DNA of 64,000 bases from Paraburkholderia tuberum STM678. Lineage in GTDB: Bacteria; Pseudomonadota; Gammaproteobacteria; Burkholderiales; Burkholderiaceae. The position numbers and the translations under genes were made by a program. The stretch is taken from positions 62,001-126,000 of the forward strand of contig NZ_CADFGP010000014.1 in assembly GCF_902833905.1 (NCBI RefSeq), read 5' to 3'. This document shows positions 35,299 through 44,266 of this stretch, piece after piece. Within the stretch, counting starts at the first letter, position 1, and every line of letters starts with the position of its first letter. Below the pieces are notes generated by a model that had not been told where the DNA came from, did no database searches, and saw nothing but the letters and a program-made list of their open reading frames with translations.

Positions 35299-35504
35299 AA
35301 ATCGTAATTAAAATAAGCCGCCTAACTTTATTTTTTTCTAATGGAAACTTTCCTGCGTTCTGTTACGCGCGAGGAATGCTTTATTTCCAGGCACTACCCG
35401 CGCGACACAATTTTTCGTAGCTCTGAATTCCTAAGCAAATCAATCGCTTCGATGCATTTGCGGAGGCCGCTCAAGGCCTTTCCGACGGTCCGCGACCTCA
35501 CACA

Positions 35505-35520
35505 TGGCATATCTCGTGCT
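35505..35520 (+). promoter_or_regulatory. Candidate sigma-54 promoter of the TonB-dependent receptor
   Basis: TGGCATATCTCGTGCT keeps the -24 GG and -12 GC with exact 12-bp spacing, with three departures from consensus. Predicted start is near 35531, about 190 bases before the receptor. A second, weaker candidate is AGGCACTACCCGCGCG at 35389-35404. Confidence 0.45.
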
Positions 35521-35722
35521 CTTGCTGCGCTCGCTTCAAGACCAAGGCGCGCGTCCGACACGATCGGCGACGCACCCTGGACGGGATGTGCGGGACGGCG
35601 CGGGGATGCGCCGGACAGCGAAGAACTCGCTGACGTCAACGCACTGCAGCGCACGCGCAACTCGCGCCCGCGTTTGCGTGATCGTTCAACGGAAGTGGCC
35701 TTAACAACAAGAAGGAGCGCAA

Positions 35723-38413
35723 GTGAAACAGAAGCGATTGGCCTCAGCCATCAAAAGAATCATCGGAGCCGAGCTGGTGTTGACAGCGGCGTTCGTCCCG
35801 CTGGCACACGCACAAAGCCAACCTGATACAGCGGCCGTTCCGACGGCCGCAAGCACGCCAGCGGCGACTCCCCCCGCCGTCAGCAAGCTCGAAAAAGTAG
35901 AAGTCACCGGTTCGCTGATCCGCACATCGGACAAGACCGGCAACGTCGAAGTCCAGACCGTTACGGCAAGGGAAATCCAGCAAAGCGGCTACACGACCGT
36001 GGCCGACTTCCTGCGCGGCATGTCTGCCAACTCCGCGTCCAGTTGGGGTTCCACCACGATGAACGGCACGGCGCCGGGCGGCTCGGGGATCGCATTGCGC
36101 GGTCTGTCCGAGAAGTACACGCTGGTGCTGGTCGACGGCCAACGCGTCGCGAACTACGCACAGGCGGTGAACTTCACCGACACGTTCTTCGACGTCAACA
36201 CGATCCCGCTGAACATCGTCGATCACATCGAAATCGTGAAGACGGGCGCCGTGTCCGCATACGGTTCCGACGCGATTGCCGGCGTGGTCAACATCATCAC
36301 GAAGAAGAACTTCCAGGGTCTTCAGATCGACGGGCAGCTCGGCAAGGCACAGCATCCGGGTAACGCTCAGGGCAACTTCAGCGTGCTCGGCGGCTTCGGC
36401 GACCTGAACTCGGATCGTTTCAACGTGACGGCAGCCGCCAGCTATTATCGCGATTCCGGTTCGACGCTCGACCAGCGCGACATGACCAAAAACGAAGACT
36501 TCAGCCAGTACCCAGGCGGGTCGGCTGGTCCTCTGGGTCCGAATCAGCAGTCATTCTGGCAACTGCCCGACGGCTCGACCGCCGCGTTGAGCCCATGCCC
36601 TCCGGGCAGCACTAACGCGGCGGGCGCATCGTGCGTGTACAAGAACGCGAACACGTACTCGCTGATTCCACAGACGACGCGTCTGAACGCGAAGGTGCGT
36701 GGCACCTTCAAGATCAACGACGACATACAGGCTTACGCCGACCTGTGGGCGAGCCGCAACGAGACGGTCCAGTACTTCGGCAGCCCGGCCATCAGCAGCG
36801 TGTCGAACGTGTTCAATCCAGTGACCGGCTCGGTGTCGCAACTCGACCGCACGGTGTCGGCGCTGAATCCGTACAACCCGTACGGTGTCGATACGCCGAT
36901 CAACCTGACCTTCCCGGGCATTGCGCAGCGCGCAGACACGGTATCGACGTTCTGGAAGGCCTCGACGGGCGTGAAAGGTTCGTTCACCACGCCGAAGGCC
37001 GGCGACTGGGACTGGTCGGTGGACTATGGTCATTCGCAGAGCACGGTCGACACGACGTACTCGAACATGATCAACACGGCCGCGCTTGAAAACCTCCTCG
37101 ACCCGAACGGCGGCTACAACTTCGCGAACCCGGCATCGACGCCGAACGGTCTGAACGGCTTGTTCCAGAACGACTACCAGCAGGCGATCTCGAAGCTCGA
37201 CAGCGTGACGGCGAAGACCTCGACCGGCAATCTGTTCAACCTGCCGGCTGGCCCGGTCGGCATCGGTTTCGGTACGGAATTCCGTCACGAAAGCTCGCTG
37301 ATCAACCCGCGCACGTACTCGTCGCAAGGGATCGTCGTGCCGGCGAACGTTCAGTCCGTCGACGGCGAACGCAACATCGCGGCCGTGTATTACCAGATCG
37401 ATATTCCGATCATCCACAACCTGACGTTCACGCAAGCGGGCCGCTATGACCACTATAGCGACTTCGGCGGCGCGTTCTCGCCGAACTTCGCACTGCGCTT
37501 CCAACCGGTCCAGATGCTGACGACGTACGCGTCGTACAGCCGTGGTTTCCGCGCGCCGACGCTGATCGAAAACTCGCAGGCAACCTACCTGGCTCACCAG
37601 AACCTCGTCGATCCGAACGACCCGAGCGGCGTGCCGACCAAGCACTTCACGACGGAACAGATCAACGGCAATCCGAACCTCCAACCGGAGCACACGAAGA
37701 ACTACAACATCGGCTTCGAACTGTCGCCGGATACGTCGACCGATATCGGTGCAGCGTTCTACAAGATTCATATCGACGGCGTGATCGGTACCGACGATCC
37801 GAATGCCGTGCTGGATGCCAACGACCCGTCGAGGGTCGTGCGCAATCCTGACGGCACGATCCGCTACATCTCGCAACAGTTCATCAACCTCGGCTCGCTG
37901 GATACCGACGGCTTCGACATGAACTTCCGCAAGTCGGTCGGCACGAAGTACGGCACGTTCACGCTGTCGGGCGACTGGGCGTACGTGTGGCACTTCAAGC
38001 TGAACAGCCCGGGCGCTGCAACGCAGGACTTTGCGGGTAACAACCTCGCGCTGCTGCAACCGTTCGGTGCGTCGAATCCCCGCTGGAAGGGCAACACGAG
38101 CCTGACGTGGGATTACCGCAAGATGACCACGACGCTGAGCTGGCAGTACACGGGTCCGTACACCAACGCAGTGGCAGCCGAGTTCGGCGACGGTGGCACG
38201 GGTTCGGTGGCGTCGTATAGCCAGTTCAACCTGATGATGACGTATCGCGGCTTCAAGAACTGGACGATCTATGGCGGCATCCAGAACATCTTCGACAGGG
38301 AGCCGCCGTTCGACGTCGAGTGGCAATCAACGCCGGACATCACCGGCTACGACCAGTCGCTGTACACGAATCTGGGCCGCTTCTTCCAGATCGGTGCGAC
38401 CTACCGCTTCTGA
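35723..38413 (+). CDS. TonB-dependent outer-membrane receptor
   Basis: This 896-residue receptor has a signal peptide ending at AHA-QSQ, a TonB-box-like segment (KLEKVEVTGSLIR), a plug domain (SGYTTVADFLRG...LVLVDGQRV...YGSDAIAGVVNIITKK) and a 22-strand-type barrel. The barrel closes with the IQNIFDREPPF motif and the C-terminal aromatic IGATYRF. The start is GTG at 35723, supported by AAGGAG five bases upstream. Receptors with this GSLIR-type box and YGSDAIAGVVN plug often take organic substrates such as peptides or oligosaccharides rather than iron chelates; substrate cannot be read directly. Flanking exbBD-tonB and two peptide importers point to a peptide-like ligand. Confidence 0.94.
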   Translation: MKQKRLASAIKRIIGAELVLTAAFVPLAHAQSQPDTAAVPTAASTPAATPPAVSKLEKVEVTGSLIRTSDKTGNVEVQTVTAREIQQSGYTTVADFLRGMSANSASSWGSTTMNGTAPGGSGIALRGLSEKYTLVLVDGQRVANYAQAVNFTDTFFDVNTIPLNIVDHIEIVKTGAVSAYGSDAIAGVVNIITKKNFQGLQIDGQLGKAQHPGNAQGNFSVLGGFGDLNSDRFNVTAAASYYRDSGSTLDQRDMTKNEDFSQYPGGSAGPLGPNQQSFWQLPDGSTAALSPCPPGSTNAAGASCVYKNANTYSLIPQTTRLNAKVRGTFKINDDIQAYADLWASRNETVQYFGSPAISSVSNVFNPVTGSVSQLDRTVSALNPYNPYGVDTPINLTFPGIAQRADTVSTFWKASTGVKGSFTTPKAGDWDWSVDYGHSQSTVDTTYSNMINTAALENLLDPNGGYNFANPASTPNGLNGLFQNDYQQAISKLDSVTAKTSTGNLFNLPAGPVGIGFGTEFRHESSLINPRTYSSQGIVVPANVQSVDGERNIAAVYYQIDIPIIHNLTFTQAGRYDHYSDFGGAFSPNFALRFQPVQMLTTYASYSRGFRAPTLIENSQATYLAHQNLVDPNDPSGVPTKHFTTEQINGNPNLQPEHTKNYNIGFELSPDTSTDIGAAFYKIHIDGVIGTDDPNAVLDANDPSRVVRNPDGTIRYISQQFINLGSLDTDGFDMNFRKSVGTKYGTFTLSGDWAYVWHFKLNSPGAATQDFAGNNLALLQPFGASNPRWKGNTSLTWDYRKMTTTLSWQYTGPYTNAVAAEFGDGGTGSVASYSQFNLMMTYRGFKNWTIYGGIQNIFDREPPFDVEWQSTPDITGYDQSLYTNLGRFFQIGATYRF

Positions 38414-38485
38414 TCGTCGCAGCGGGCTTTATCGCAGGACCGTAGGTCTCCTCTTGCCTCTTCTTCGTTGTTGAAGAGGATTGGC

Positions 38486-38516
38486 GGCGGTGCCTCGTGC
38501 ACCGCCAGCTTTTTTG
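38486..38516 (+). terminator. Terminator after TonB-dependent receptor
   Basis: GGCGGTGC (38486-38493) pairs with GCACCGCC (38499-38506) around CTCGT, followed by a T run at 38510-38515. It lies only 28 bases before the oppA start codon, so the opp operon is either expressed by read-through or from a promoter inside the receptor gene's end. Confidence 0.8.
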
Positions 38517-38543
38517 CTATTCGGATGCCACTTGAAATACGCA

Positions 38544-40160
38544 ATGAAACCGATTCACGCCACTCGGGCGGCGTTGGCCGCGTTGGCGCTCGCCCTTCTC
38601 TCTCCCGCCCACGCCGTGACGATCCCGCCCGGCGTCACGCTCGCAGCCACCCAGGAACTGACGCGGCAAACACCCGTCGAGGCAGAATCGATCGACCCCG
38701 CGCATATCGAATCCTGGGCCGCTAATACCATCGGCCTCGACCTGTTCGAAGGCTTGACGCGAATCGCCGCCGACGGTGCGGTCGTGCCGGGCGTCGCGCA
38801 ATCGTGGAGCCGCAGCGCGCCCGATACATGGATCTTCAAGCTGCGCCACAACGCGCGCTGGAGTAACGGCGAGCCGGTCACGGCCGCCGATTTCGTCTAT
38901 TCATGGGAACGCGTGGTCGATCCGAAGACCGGCTCGAAATACACGATCCTGGTCGAGTTCGTGAAGAACGCGAAGGCGATTCTGGCGGGCAAGGCGCCGC
39001 TCTCCAGTCTCGGCGTGCGCGCGGTCGATCCGTACACGGTAGAGGTCAAGACCGAAGACCCGACCGCGTTCTTTCCGCAACTGACCGCAATGTCGACGAT
39101 GGCGCCGGTGAACCGCGCGACGGTCGCGAAGTACGGCGACGAATGGACCCGTCCCGGCCACATGGTCAGCGACGGTGCGTATGCGTTGAGCGACTGGCAA
39201 CCGGGCAACCGTCTCGTGATGGTGAAGAACGACAAGTACTGGGATGCGAGCCAGGTCGCGATCACGAAAGTCACCTATCTGCCGATCGAAAGCGACGAAA
39301 CGGCAATGCGGATGTATCAGGCCGGCCAGTTCGATTACACGTATTCGATTCCGTCCGGCATCTATAACCACGTCAGCAAGCAGTTCGGCTCCGAACTGAA
39401 GACCGGGATGTTTATCGCCACCTACTACTACTCGCTGAACAACGCCGACCCGGCCTTCAGGGACAAGCGCGTGCGCGAGGCGCTGTCCATGGTGATCGAC
39501 CGCAACCTGCTGACGTCTAAACTGACCGCAAGCGGCGAGTTGCCGCTGTACGGCCTGATTGCAAAAGGCACGCAAGGCGCGGCGCAATTCCAGCCCGACT
39601 GGGCCGCGTGGCCGATGGCGAAACGCATCGAAACCGCGCGAGACCTGCTGAAACAGGCGGGCTATTCCGCTGCAAAGCCGTTGACGTTCACGCTGACATT
39701 CAACACCAACGACCTGCACAAGAAGGTCGCGCTATTCACGACGTCGGAATGGCGCACCAAGCTCGGCGTCAACGTGAAGCTCGAAAACGTCGAGAACCGC
39801 GTGCTGCTGAAAATGCGCCACGACGGCAAGGTGCAGGCGTCGCGCGACGGCTGGTTCGTCGACTACAACGATGCGATGTCGTTCTTCGACCTGATCCGCT
39901 GCAACAGCGTGCAGAACGACCAGCACTACTGCAATCCGAAGGTCGATGCGTTGATCGATCAGGCGAACCAGCAGATGGACGAAGCGAAGCGTACCGCGAT
40001 GCTAACGCAGGCGCACGACATCGCGATGAACGACTATCCGCTGATTCCGATGTTCCAGTACTCGGCGGTGCGGCTCGTGAAATCGTATGTGGGCGGCTAT
40101 TCGCCGACCAACTACGTCGATCAGCGGCAGTCGCAGGACATGTACATCATCAAGCACTGA
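38544..40160 (+). CDS. oppA: Oligopeptide ABC transporter substrate-binding protein
   Basis: This 538-residue periplasmic protein has a signal peptide (ALAALALALLSPAHA) and an SBP_bac_5 domain of OppA/MppA type: TRQTPVEAESIDPAHIESW at the mature N-terminus, LRHNARWSNGEPVTAADFVYSW, and YNHVSKQFGSELKTG. The ATG at 38544 gives the signal peptide at the right place; the open frame upstream overlaps the receptor's terminator. It leads a five-gene oppABCDF operon. Confidence 0.92.
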   Translation: MKPIHATRAALAALALALLSPAHAVTIPPGVTLAATQELTRQTPVEAESIDPAHIESWAANTIGLDLFEGLTRIAADGAVVPGVAQSWSRSAPDTWIFKLRHNARWSNGEPVTAADFVYSWERVVDPKTGSKYTILVEFVKNAKAILAGKAPLSSLGVRAVDPYTVEVKTEDPTAFFPQLTAMSTMAPVNRATVAKYGDEWTRPGHMVSDGAYALSDWQPGNRLVMVKNDKYWDASQVAITKVTYLPIESDETAMRMYQAGQFDYTYSIPSGIYNHVSKQFGSELKTGMFIATYYYSLNNADPAFRDKRVREALSMVIDRNLLTSKLTASGELPLYGLIAKGTQGAAQFQPDWAAWPMAKRIETARDLLKQAGYSAAKPLTFTLTFNTNDLHKKVALFTTSEWRTKLGVNVKLENVENRVLLKMRHDGKVQASRDGWFVDYNDAMSFFDLIRCNSVQNDQHYCNPKVDALIDQANQQMDEAKRTAMLTQAHDIAMNDYPLIPMFQYSAVRLVKSYVGGYSPTNYVDQRQSQDMYIIKH

Positions 40161-40176
40161 GCGCAAGGAGCTTGCC

Positions 40177-41112
40177 ATGCTGGCTTATACATTGCGCCGC
40201 GCGTTATGGGCGATCCCGACGATTCTCGCCGTGATCACCGCGTGCTACCTGCTGCTGCACCTGACGCCCGGCGGCCCGTTCGATTCGGAGAAGCATCTGT
40301 CGGCGGCCGTGCTTGCCAATCTCGACGCGAAATACCACATCGATCAGCCGCTGTGGAAGCAGTATTTGCTGTACATCGACTCGCTGCTGCACGGCGATCT
40401 CGGCGCGTCGTTCCGTTACACGGACTGGTCGGTCAGCGAACTGGTGTGGAAAGCCCTACCGGTCAGCCTCGGCGTCGGCGGCATTTCGGTGCCGATCGCG
40501 CTGGTGATCGGTGTGGCGCTCGGCACGGTTGCGGCGGTGCGCCGCAATGGCGTGATCGACTACGGCGTGATGTTGCTCGGCAATCTCGGCAGTGTGGTGC
40601 CGCCATTCATCCTCGGCCCCGTGCTGGTGTGGGTCTTCGCGATCCTGATCAAGCGCGGCGAGCATGGTCTGCTGCCCGCCGGCGGTTGGGGTGACGGCGA
40701 CTGGCACTACCGCGTATTGCCGATCGTACTGCTCGTGATCATCAACGTATCGACGATTGCGCGCGTGATGCGCGGCAGCATGATCGAAGTGCTGTCCGGC
40801 AATTTCATCCGGACCGCGCGCGCGAAAGGTCTGGCCGGGCGCACCATCGTCTTGCGTCATGCGCTGAAACCGGCGCTGATGCCGGTCGTATCGCTACTCG
40901 GCTCGCTGTGCATTTCGTCGATCACCGCTGCGGTCGTCACCGAATCCGTATTCGCGCTGCCCGGTCTCGGGCAACTGGTCGTGAACGGCGCGATCAATCG
41001 CGACTACACGCTGGTGCTCGGTCTGGTCGCATTGATTACGGCATTCGCGGTCCTGTTCAATCTGCTGGTCGATCTTGCTTACGCATGGCTCGATCCGCGC
41101 ATCCGGTACTGA
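40177..41112 (+). CDS. oppB: Oligopeptide ABC transporter permease OppB
   Basis: This 311-residue inner-membrane permease begins with the OppB N-terminal helix (MLAYTLRRALWAIPTILAVI) and the conserved HLTPGGPFD. Its EAA loop is RTARAKGLAGRTIVLRHALK. AAGGAG lies seven bases upstream of ATG 40177, which follows the oppA stop by 16 bases. The next gene starts after a single intervening base. Confidence 0.95.
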   Translation: MLAYTLRRALWAIPTILAVITACYLLLHLTPGGPFDSEKHLSAAVLANLDAKYHIDQPLWKQYLLYIDSLLHGDLGASFRYTDWSVSELVWKALPVSLGVGGISVPIALVIGVALGTVAAVRRNGVIDYGVMLLGNLGSVVPPFILGPVLVWVFAILIKRGEHGLLPAGGWGDGDWHYRVLPIVLLVIINVSTIARVMRGSMIEVLSGNFIRTARAKGLAGRTIVLRHALKPALMPVVSLLGSLCISSITAAVVTESVFALPGLGQLVVNGAINRDYTLVLGLVALITAFAVLFNLLVDLAYAWLDPRIRY

Positions 41113-41113
41113 C

Positions 41114-42064
41114 ATGAAGATTCGTCGATTCAACCTGGCCGCGCGTGCGTTCGTCGCGCCGCCGGCCGATGCGGCGTCCGCAGGCGGCTGTCTGTCCGGC
41201 GGCATCGTCACGAAGGCTTCGCGCGGACCGTTCGCGATCGCCGGCATGCGTTTTTTGCGTAATCGCGCGGCATTTGCAAGTCTCGTGATCCTGCTGCTGA
41301 TCGTCGTCGCATGCTTTGCGGGGCCGCTGTTTCTGCCCAACAATCCGGTCGACAGCGACTGGGGATCGATCAGTCTGCCGCCGTCTTGGCTCGGCCTGCA
41401 TCTGTTCGGTACCGACGAACTCGGTCGCGACCTGCTCGCGCGCACGCTGGTGGGCGGGCGCGTATCGCTCGAAGTCGGGTTGCTCGGCACGCTGGTGTCC
41501 GGACTGATCGGCGTCGCGTGGGGCGCGACAGCCGGCTTCATGGGCGGACGCGTCGATGCCGTTATGATGCGCATCGTCGACGTGATGTACGCGATTCCGT
41601 ACATGCTGATCGCGATCATGATGATGACGCTGTTCGGCCGCGCGTTCTATCTGGTCGTGCTGACCATCAGCGCGTTTTCGTGGCTCGATATGGCGCGCGT
41701 GGTGCGGGGTCAGACGCTGTCGCTGCGTTCGCGCGAATTCGTCGACGCGGCGCGTGCGACTGGCGTCAGCACCCGCGCCATCATCGCGCGGCATATCGTA
41801 CCGAACCTGATCGGCGTGGTGGTGGTGTATGCCACGGTCACAGTGCCGTCGATCGTGCTGACGGAATCGGTGCTGTCGTTTCTCGGACTCGGCGTCCAGG
41901 AGCCGATGACGAGTTGGGGCGTGCTGATCGAAGACGGCGCCCAAAAACTCGAATCGATGCCGTGGCTGCTGCTCTGCCCTGCCGTCATGCTGTGCGTGAC
42001 GCTTTATTGCGTGAACTTCGTCGGCGACGGTTTGCGCGACGCTCTCGACCCCAAGGATCATTGA
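41114..42064 (+). CDS. oppC: Oligopeptide ABC transporter permease OppC
   Basis: This 316-residue permease has the first helix FASLVILLLIVVACFAGPLF, the family motif LFGTDELGRDLLART, and the EAA loop AARATGVSTRAIIARHIVPN. Start ATG 41114 is one base after the oppB stop; the N-terminal 30 residues are an unremarkable cytoplasmic extension. It pairs with OppB to form the pore. Confidence 0.95.
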   Translation: MKIRRFNLAARAFVAPPADAASAGGCLSGGIVTKASRGPFAIAGMRFLRNRAAFASLVILLLIVVACFAGPLFLPNNPVDSDWGSISLPPSWLGLHLFGTDELGRDLLARTLVGGRVSLEVGLLGTLVSGLIGVAWGATAGFMGGRVDAVMMRIVDVMYAIPYMLIAIMMMTLFGRAFYLVVLTISAFSWLDMARVVRGQTLSLRSREFVDAARATGVSTRAIIARHIVPNLIGVVVVYATVTVPSIVLTESVLSFLGLGVQEPMTSWGVLIEDGAQKLESMPWLLLCPAVMLCVTLYCVNFVGDGLRDALDPKDH

Positions 42065-42065
42065 C

Positions 42066-43067
42066 ATGGCGCTACTCGAAGTGAAGGACCTGAGTGTGCG
42101 CTTCACGCGCCGCGAAGGACCGCCGGTCGATGCGGTCCAACGCGTGTCGTTTTCGCTCGACGCGGGCAGCACGCTGGGCATCGTCGGCGAATCGGGGTCG
42201 GGCAAGAGTCAGACCGTGATGGCGCTGCTCGGTTTGCTGTCGTCGAACGGCAGCGTGTCGGGCACCGCACTGTATCGTGGCGAAGACGGCGGCGATCTGC
42301 TGAGGATGAACAACGCAGCGCTGAACAGGATTCGCGGCAACCGGATCGGCATGGTGTTTCAGGACCCGATGACGGCGCTCAATCCGTTTTTGACCATTGA
42401 ACGGCAGATGACGGAATCGCTGCAATTGCACAAGAAGCTGTCGCGTCGCGAAGCGCGTCGGCGTGCCATCGAGGTGCTCGACACGGTGCGGATTCCCGAT
42501 GCCGCACGCCGCATCGGCATGTATCCGCATGAGTTTTCCGGTGGTATGCGGCAGCGCGTGATGATTGCGATGGCGTTGCTGTCCGAACCGGACATTTTGA
42601 TTGCCGACGAACCGACTACCGCGCTCGACGTCACCGTTCAGGCGCAAATCATCGAATTGCTGCGCGAACTGAATCGCGAGCGCGGCACGGCAATCGTCCT
42701 CATCACGCACGACATGGGCGTGGTCGCCGGTTTGTGCGATACCGTGATGGTGATGTATGCAGGGCGTACGGTCGAGCAGGCAGACGCGCGCGCGCTGTTC
42801 GCGGCGCCGACCCATCCGTACACGATCGGCCTGCTGAACGCGCTGCCGCGCATCACCGACGACGACGACCGCCCGTTGCAAACCATTCCGGGCAATCCGC
42901 CTTTGCCGGGGCAAATCGGCGCGGGTTGCGCGTTCGCACCGCGTTGTTCGTTTGCAGACGATACTTGCCGCACCACAGTGCCGTCGCTCGATGCGCGTAG
43001 CGATCTGGCGGGTGCATTGCGCGCGTGCCACCGTCCGGTTTCAGCCATTCTGGAGGCCGTTCGATGA
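42066..43067 (+). CDS. oppD: Oligopeptide ABC transporter ATPase OppD
   Basis: This 333-residue ATPase has Walker [10 protein letters not shown], signature FSGGMRQRV, Walker [13 protein letters not shown] and the C-terminal oligopeptide-transporter cysteine cluster (GAGCAFAPRCSFADDTC...ACH), which in OppD proteins binds an iron-sulfur cluster. It begins one base after the oppC stop and ends in an ATGA overlap with oppF. Confidence 0.95.
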   Translation: MALLEVKDLSVRFTRREGPPVDAVQRVSFSLDAGSTLGIVGESGSGKSQTVMALLGLLSSNGSVSGTALYRGEDGGDLLRMNNAALNRIRGNRIGMVFQDPMTALNPFLTIERQMTESLQLHKKLSRREARRRAIEVLDTVRIPDAARRIGMYPHEFSGGMRQRVMIAMALLSEPDILIADEPTTALDVTVQAQIIELLRELNRERGTAIVLITHDMGVVAGLCDTVMVMYAGRTVEQADARALFAAPTHPYTIGLLNALPRITDDDDRPLQTIPGNPPLPGQIGAGCAFAPRCSFADDTCRTTVPSLDARSDLAGALRACHRPVSAILEAVR

Positions 43068-44083
43068 ACCAGCATTCCGCTTGCAACAGTACCGAACCGC
43101 TGCTGTCGGTGAACGAACTGAAGGTGCATTTCAGCGTGCCGCGCGGCAAATTACCGTGGTCTGGCAAGGCCACGCTGCGCGCTGTCGACGGCGTGTCGTT
43201 CGATGTACGGCGCGGCGAAACCGTCGGGCTGGTGGGTGAATCCGGCTGCGGCAAGTCCACGCTCGCGCGCGCGATCGTCGGTCTTGCGCCTGCGTCGGGC
43301 GGCAGCGTCAAGCTTCATGGCGTCGAAACCGTGCAAGGCGCGAAGCGCGATCTCGGCATCTTGCGGCGCGACGTGCAGATGATCTTTCAGGACCCGCTCG
43401 CGTCGCTCGATCCGCGCATGACGATCGAGCAGATCGTCGCGGAGCCGTTGATCACGCATCGGCCCGATGTCGCGCGCGCCGATGTGCGCGCTCGCGTGCT
43501 GAGCATCCTCGAACGCGTCGGCCTGAATGCGCAGCATCTGCGGCGCTATCCGCATGAGTTTTCGGGCGGGCAATGTCAGCGCGTCGGAATTGCACGGGCA
43601 TTGATCAGCGAGCCGCAACTCGTGATCTGCGATGAACCGGTGTCCGCGCTCGACGTGTCGATTCAAGCGCAAATCGTTAATCTATTGCGCGACTTGCAAC
43701 GCGAACTGTCGTTGTCGCTGCTGTTCGTCGCACACGATCTGGCCGTGGTGAAAGCAATCAGCCATCGCGTGATGGTGATGTATATGGGGCGCGTGATAGA
43801 GTTCGGCGAAAAACGCGCGCTGTACGCGGCACCTGCGCATCCCTATACCCGTGCATTGCTGTCGGCCGTACCGGTTCCCGACCCGACCGTCGAGCGCGCG
43901 CGACGGCATCTGCTGCTTCAAGGCGAGATTCCGTCGCCCTTGCAACCGCCGTCGGGATGCGCCTTCCGCACGCGCTGCCCCGCCGCGATCGACGCATGCG
44001 GCGATGCGCAACCGCAAGCGGTTTCCCAGCAAGGTGATGCACGGCGGGTTGCGTGCATCCGGGTTCCCGTTCCTACCGAATAG
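43064..44083 (+). CDS. oppF: Oligopeptide ABC transporter ATPase OppF
   Basis: This 339-residue ATPase has Walker A GESGCGKST, signature FSGGQCQRVG, Walker B LVICDEPVSALD and the OppF C-terminal motif SGCAFRTRCPAA. ATG 43064 overlaps the oppD stop (ATGA) and has TGGAGG upstream. OppD and OppF are separate chains here, unlike the fused YejF of the leftward operon, so the two importers are not simple duplicates. Confidence 0.95.
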   Translation: MNQHSACNSTEPLLSVNELKVHFSVPRGKLPWSGKATLRAVDGVSFDVRRGETVGLVGESGCGKSTLARAIVGLAPASGGSVKLHGVETVQGAKRDLGILRRDVQMIFQDPLASLDPRMTIEQIVAEPLITHRPDVARADVRARVLSILERVGLNAQHLRRYPHEFSGGQCQRVGIARALISEPQLVICDEPVSALDVSIQAQIVNLLRDLQRELSLSLLFVAHDLAVVKAISHRVMVMYMGRVIEFGEKRALYAAPAHPYTRALLSAVPVPDPTVERARRHLLLQGEIPSPLQPPSGCAFRTRCPAAIDACGDAQPQAVSQQGDARRVACIRVPVPTE

Positions 44084-44178
44084 CGCCTGTTTCATGGGCG
44101 GGAGTTCAACAACCGGGACAGCGGCGAAAGCCCACGCTCGACCGGCCCGAGCTGATGGCCTGGTGATGGGCCAAAAGC

Positions 44179-44210
44179 AAAGCCCGTTCAAGTTCCCATG
44201 AACGGGCTTT
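44179..44210. terminator. Bidirectional terminator after oppF
   Basis: AAAGCCCGTTCA (44179-44190) pairs perfectly with TGAACGGGCTTT (44199-44210) around an eight-base loop. Its position just beyond the decayed tRNA-Asp 3' end suggests it began as that tRNA's terminator and now also ends the opp operon. Confidence 0.8.
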
Positions 44211-44213
44211 GTC

Positions 44214-44266
44214 CGGCGGAGTGGACGGGACTCGAATCCGCGCCCCCGGCGTGACAGGCCGTATCA
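44214..44266 (-). pseudogene. Decayed tRNA-Asp (GTC) fragment
   Basis: Reading leftward, the 3' half of tRNA-Asp is recognisable: anticodon arm GGCCTGTCACGCC, T-arm CGGATTCGAGTCCCG and acceptor strand CCACTCCGCCG. The D-arm and the 5' acceptor strand are lost, a base is missing from the variable loop, and CCA has become CCG. It cannot fold as a functional tRNA. Such 3' tRNA fragments are often attachment-site remnants. The comparison is with the betaproteobacterial tRNA-Asp sequence as I recall it. Confidence 0.7.

Larger units (their letters stand above)
34649..35722. other. 1.07-kb AT-rich divergent regulatory region
   Basis: The region separates exbB (leftward) from the TonB-dependent receptor (rightward). 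Its middle part (about 34900-35340) is far more AT-rich than the rest of the window. It holds repeated GGTGC/GCACC half-sites of NtrC type at 34989-34993, 35018-35022, 35094-35099, 35253-35257, 35282-35286 and 35294-35298. The best full site is GCATTCTTACGGTGC at 35272-35286. A 161-codon open frame at 35341-35826 has no ribosome-binding site or homology signal and I do not call it a gene. Confidence 0.6.

Noticed and set aside
34649..35722. Fur box controlling exbB or the receptor
   Set aside because: No 19-bp GATAAT-type repeat was found; only an isolated ATGATAATAG at about 35083-35092.
35341..35826. 161-codon rightward open frame before the TonB-dependent receptor
   Set aside because: No ribosome-binding site, overlaps the receptor start in another frame, Arg/Ser-rich composition with no motif; it lies over a candidate sigma-54 promoter.
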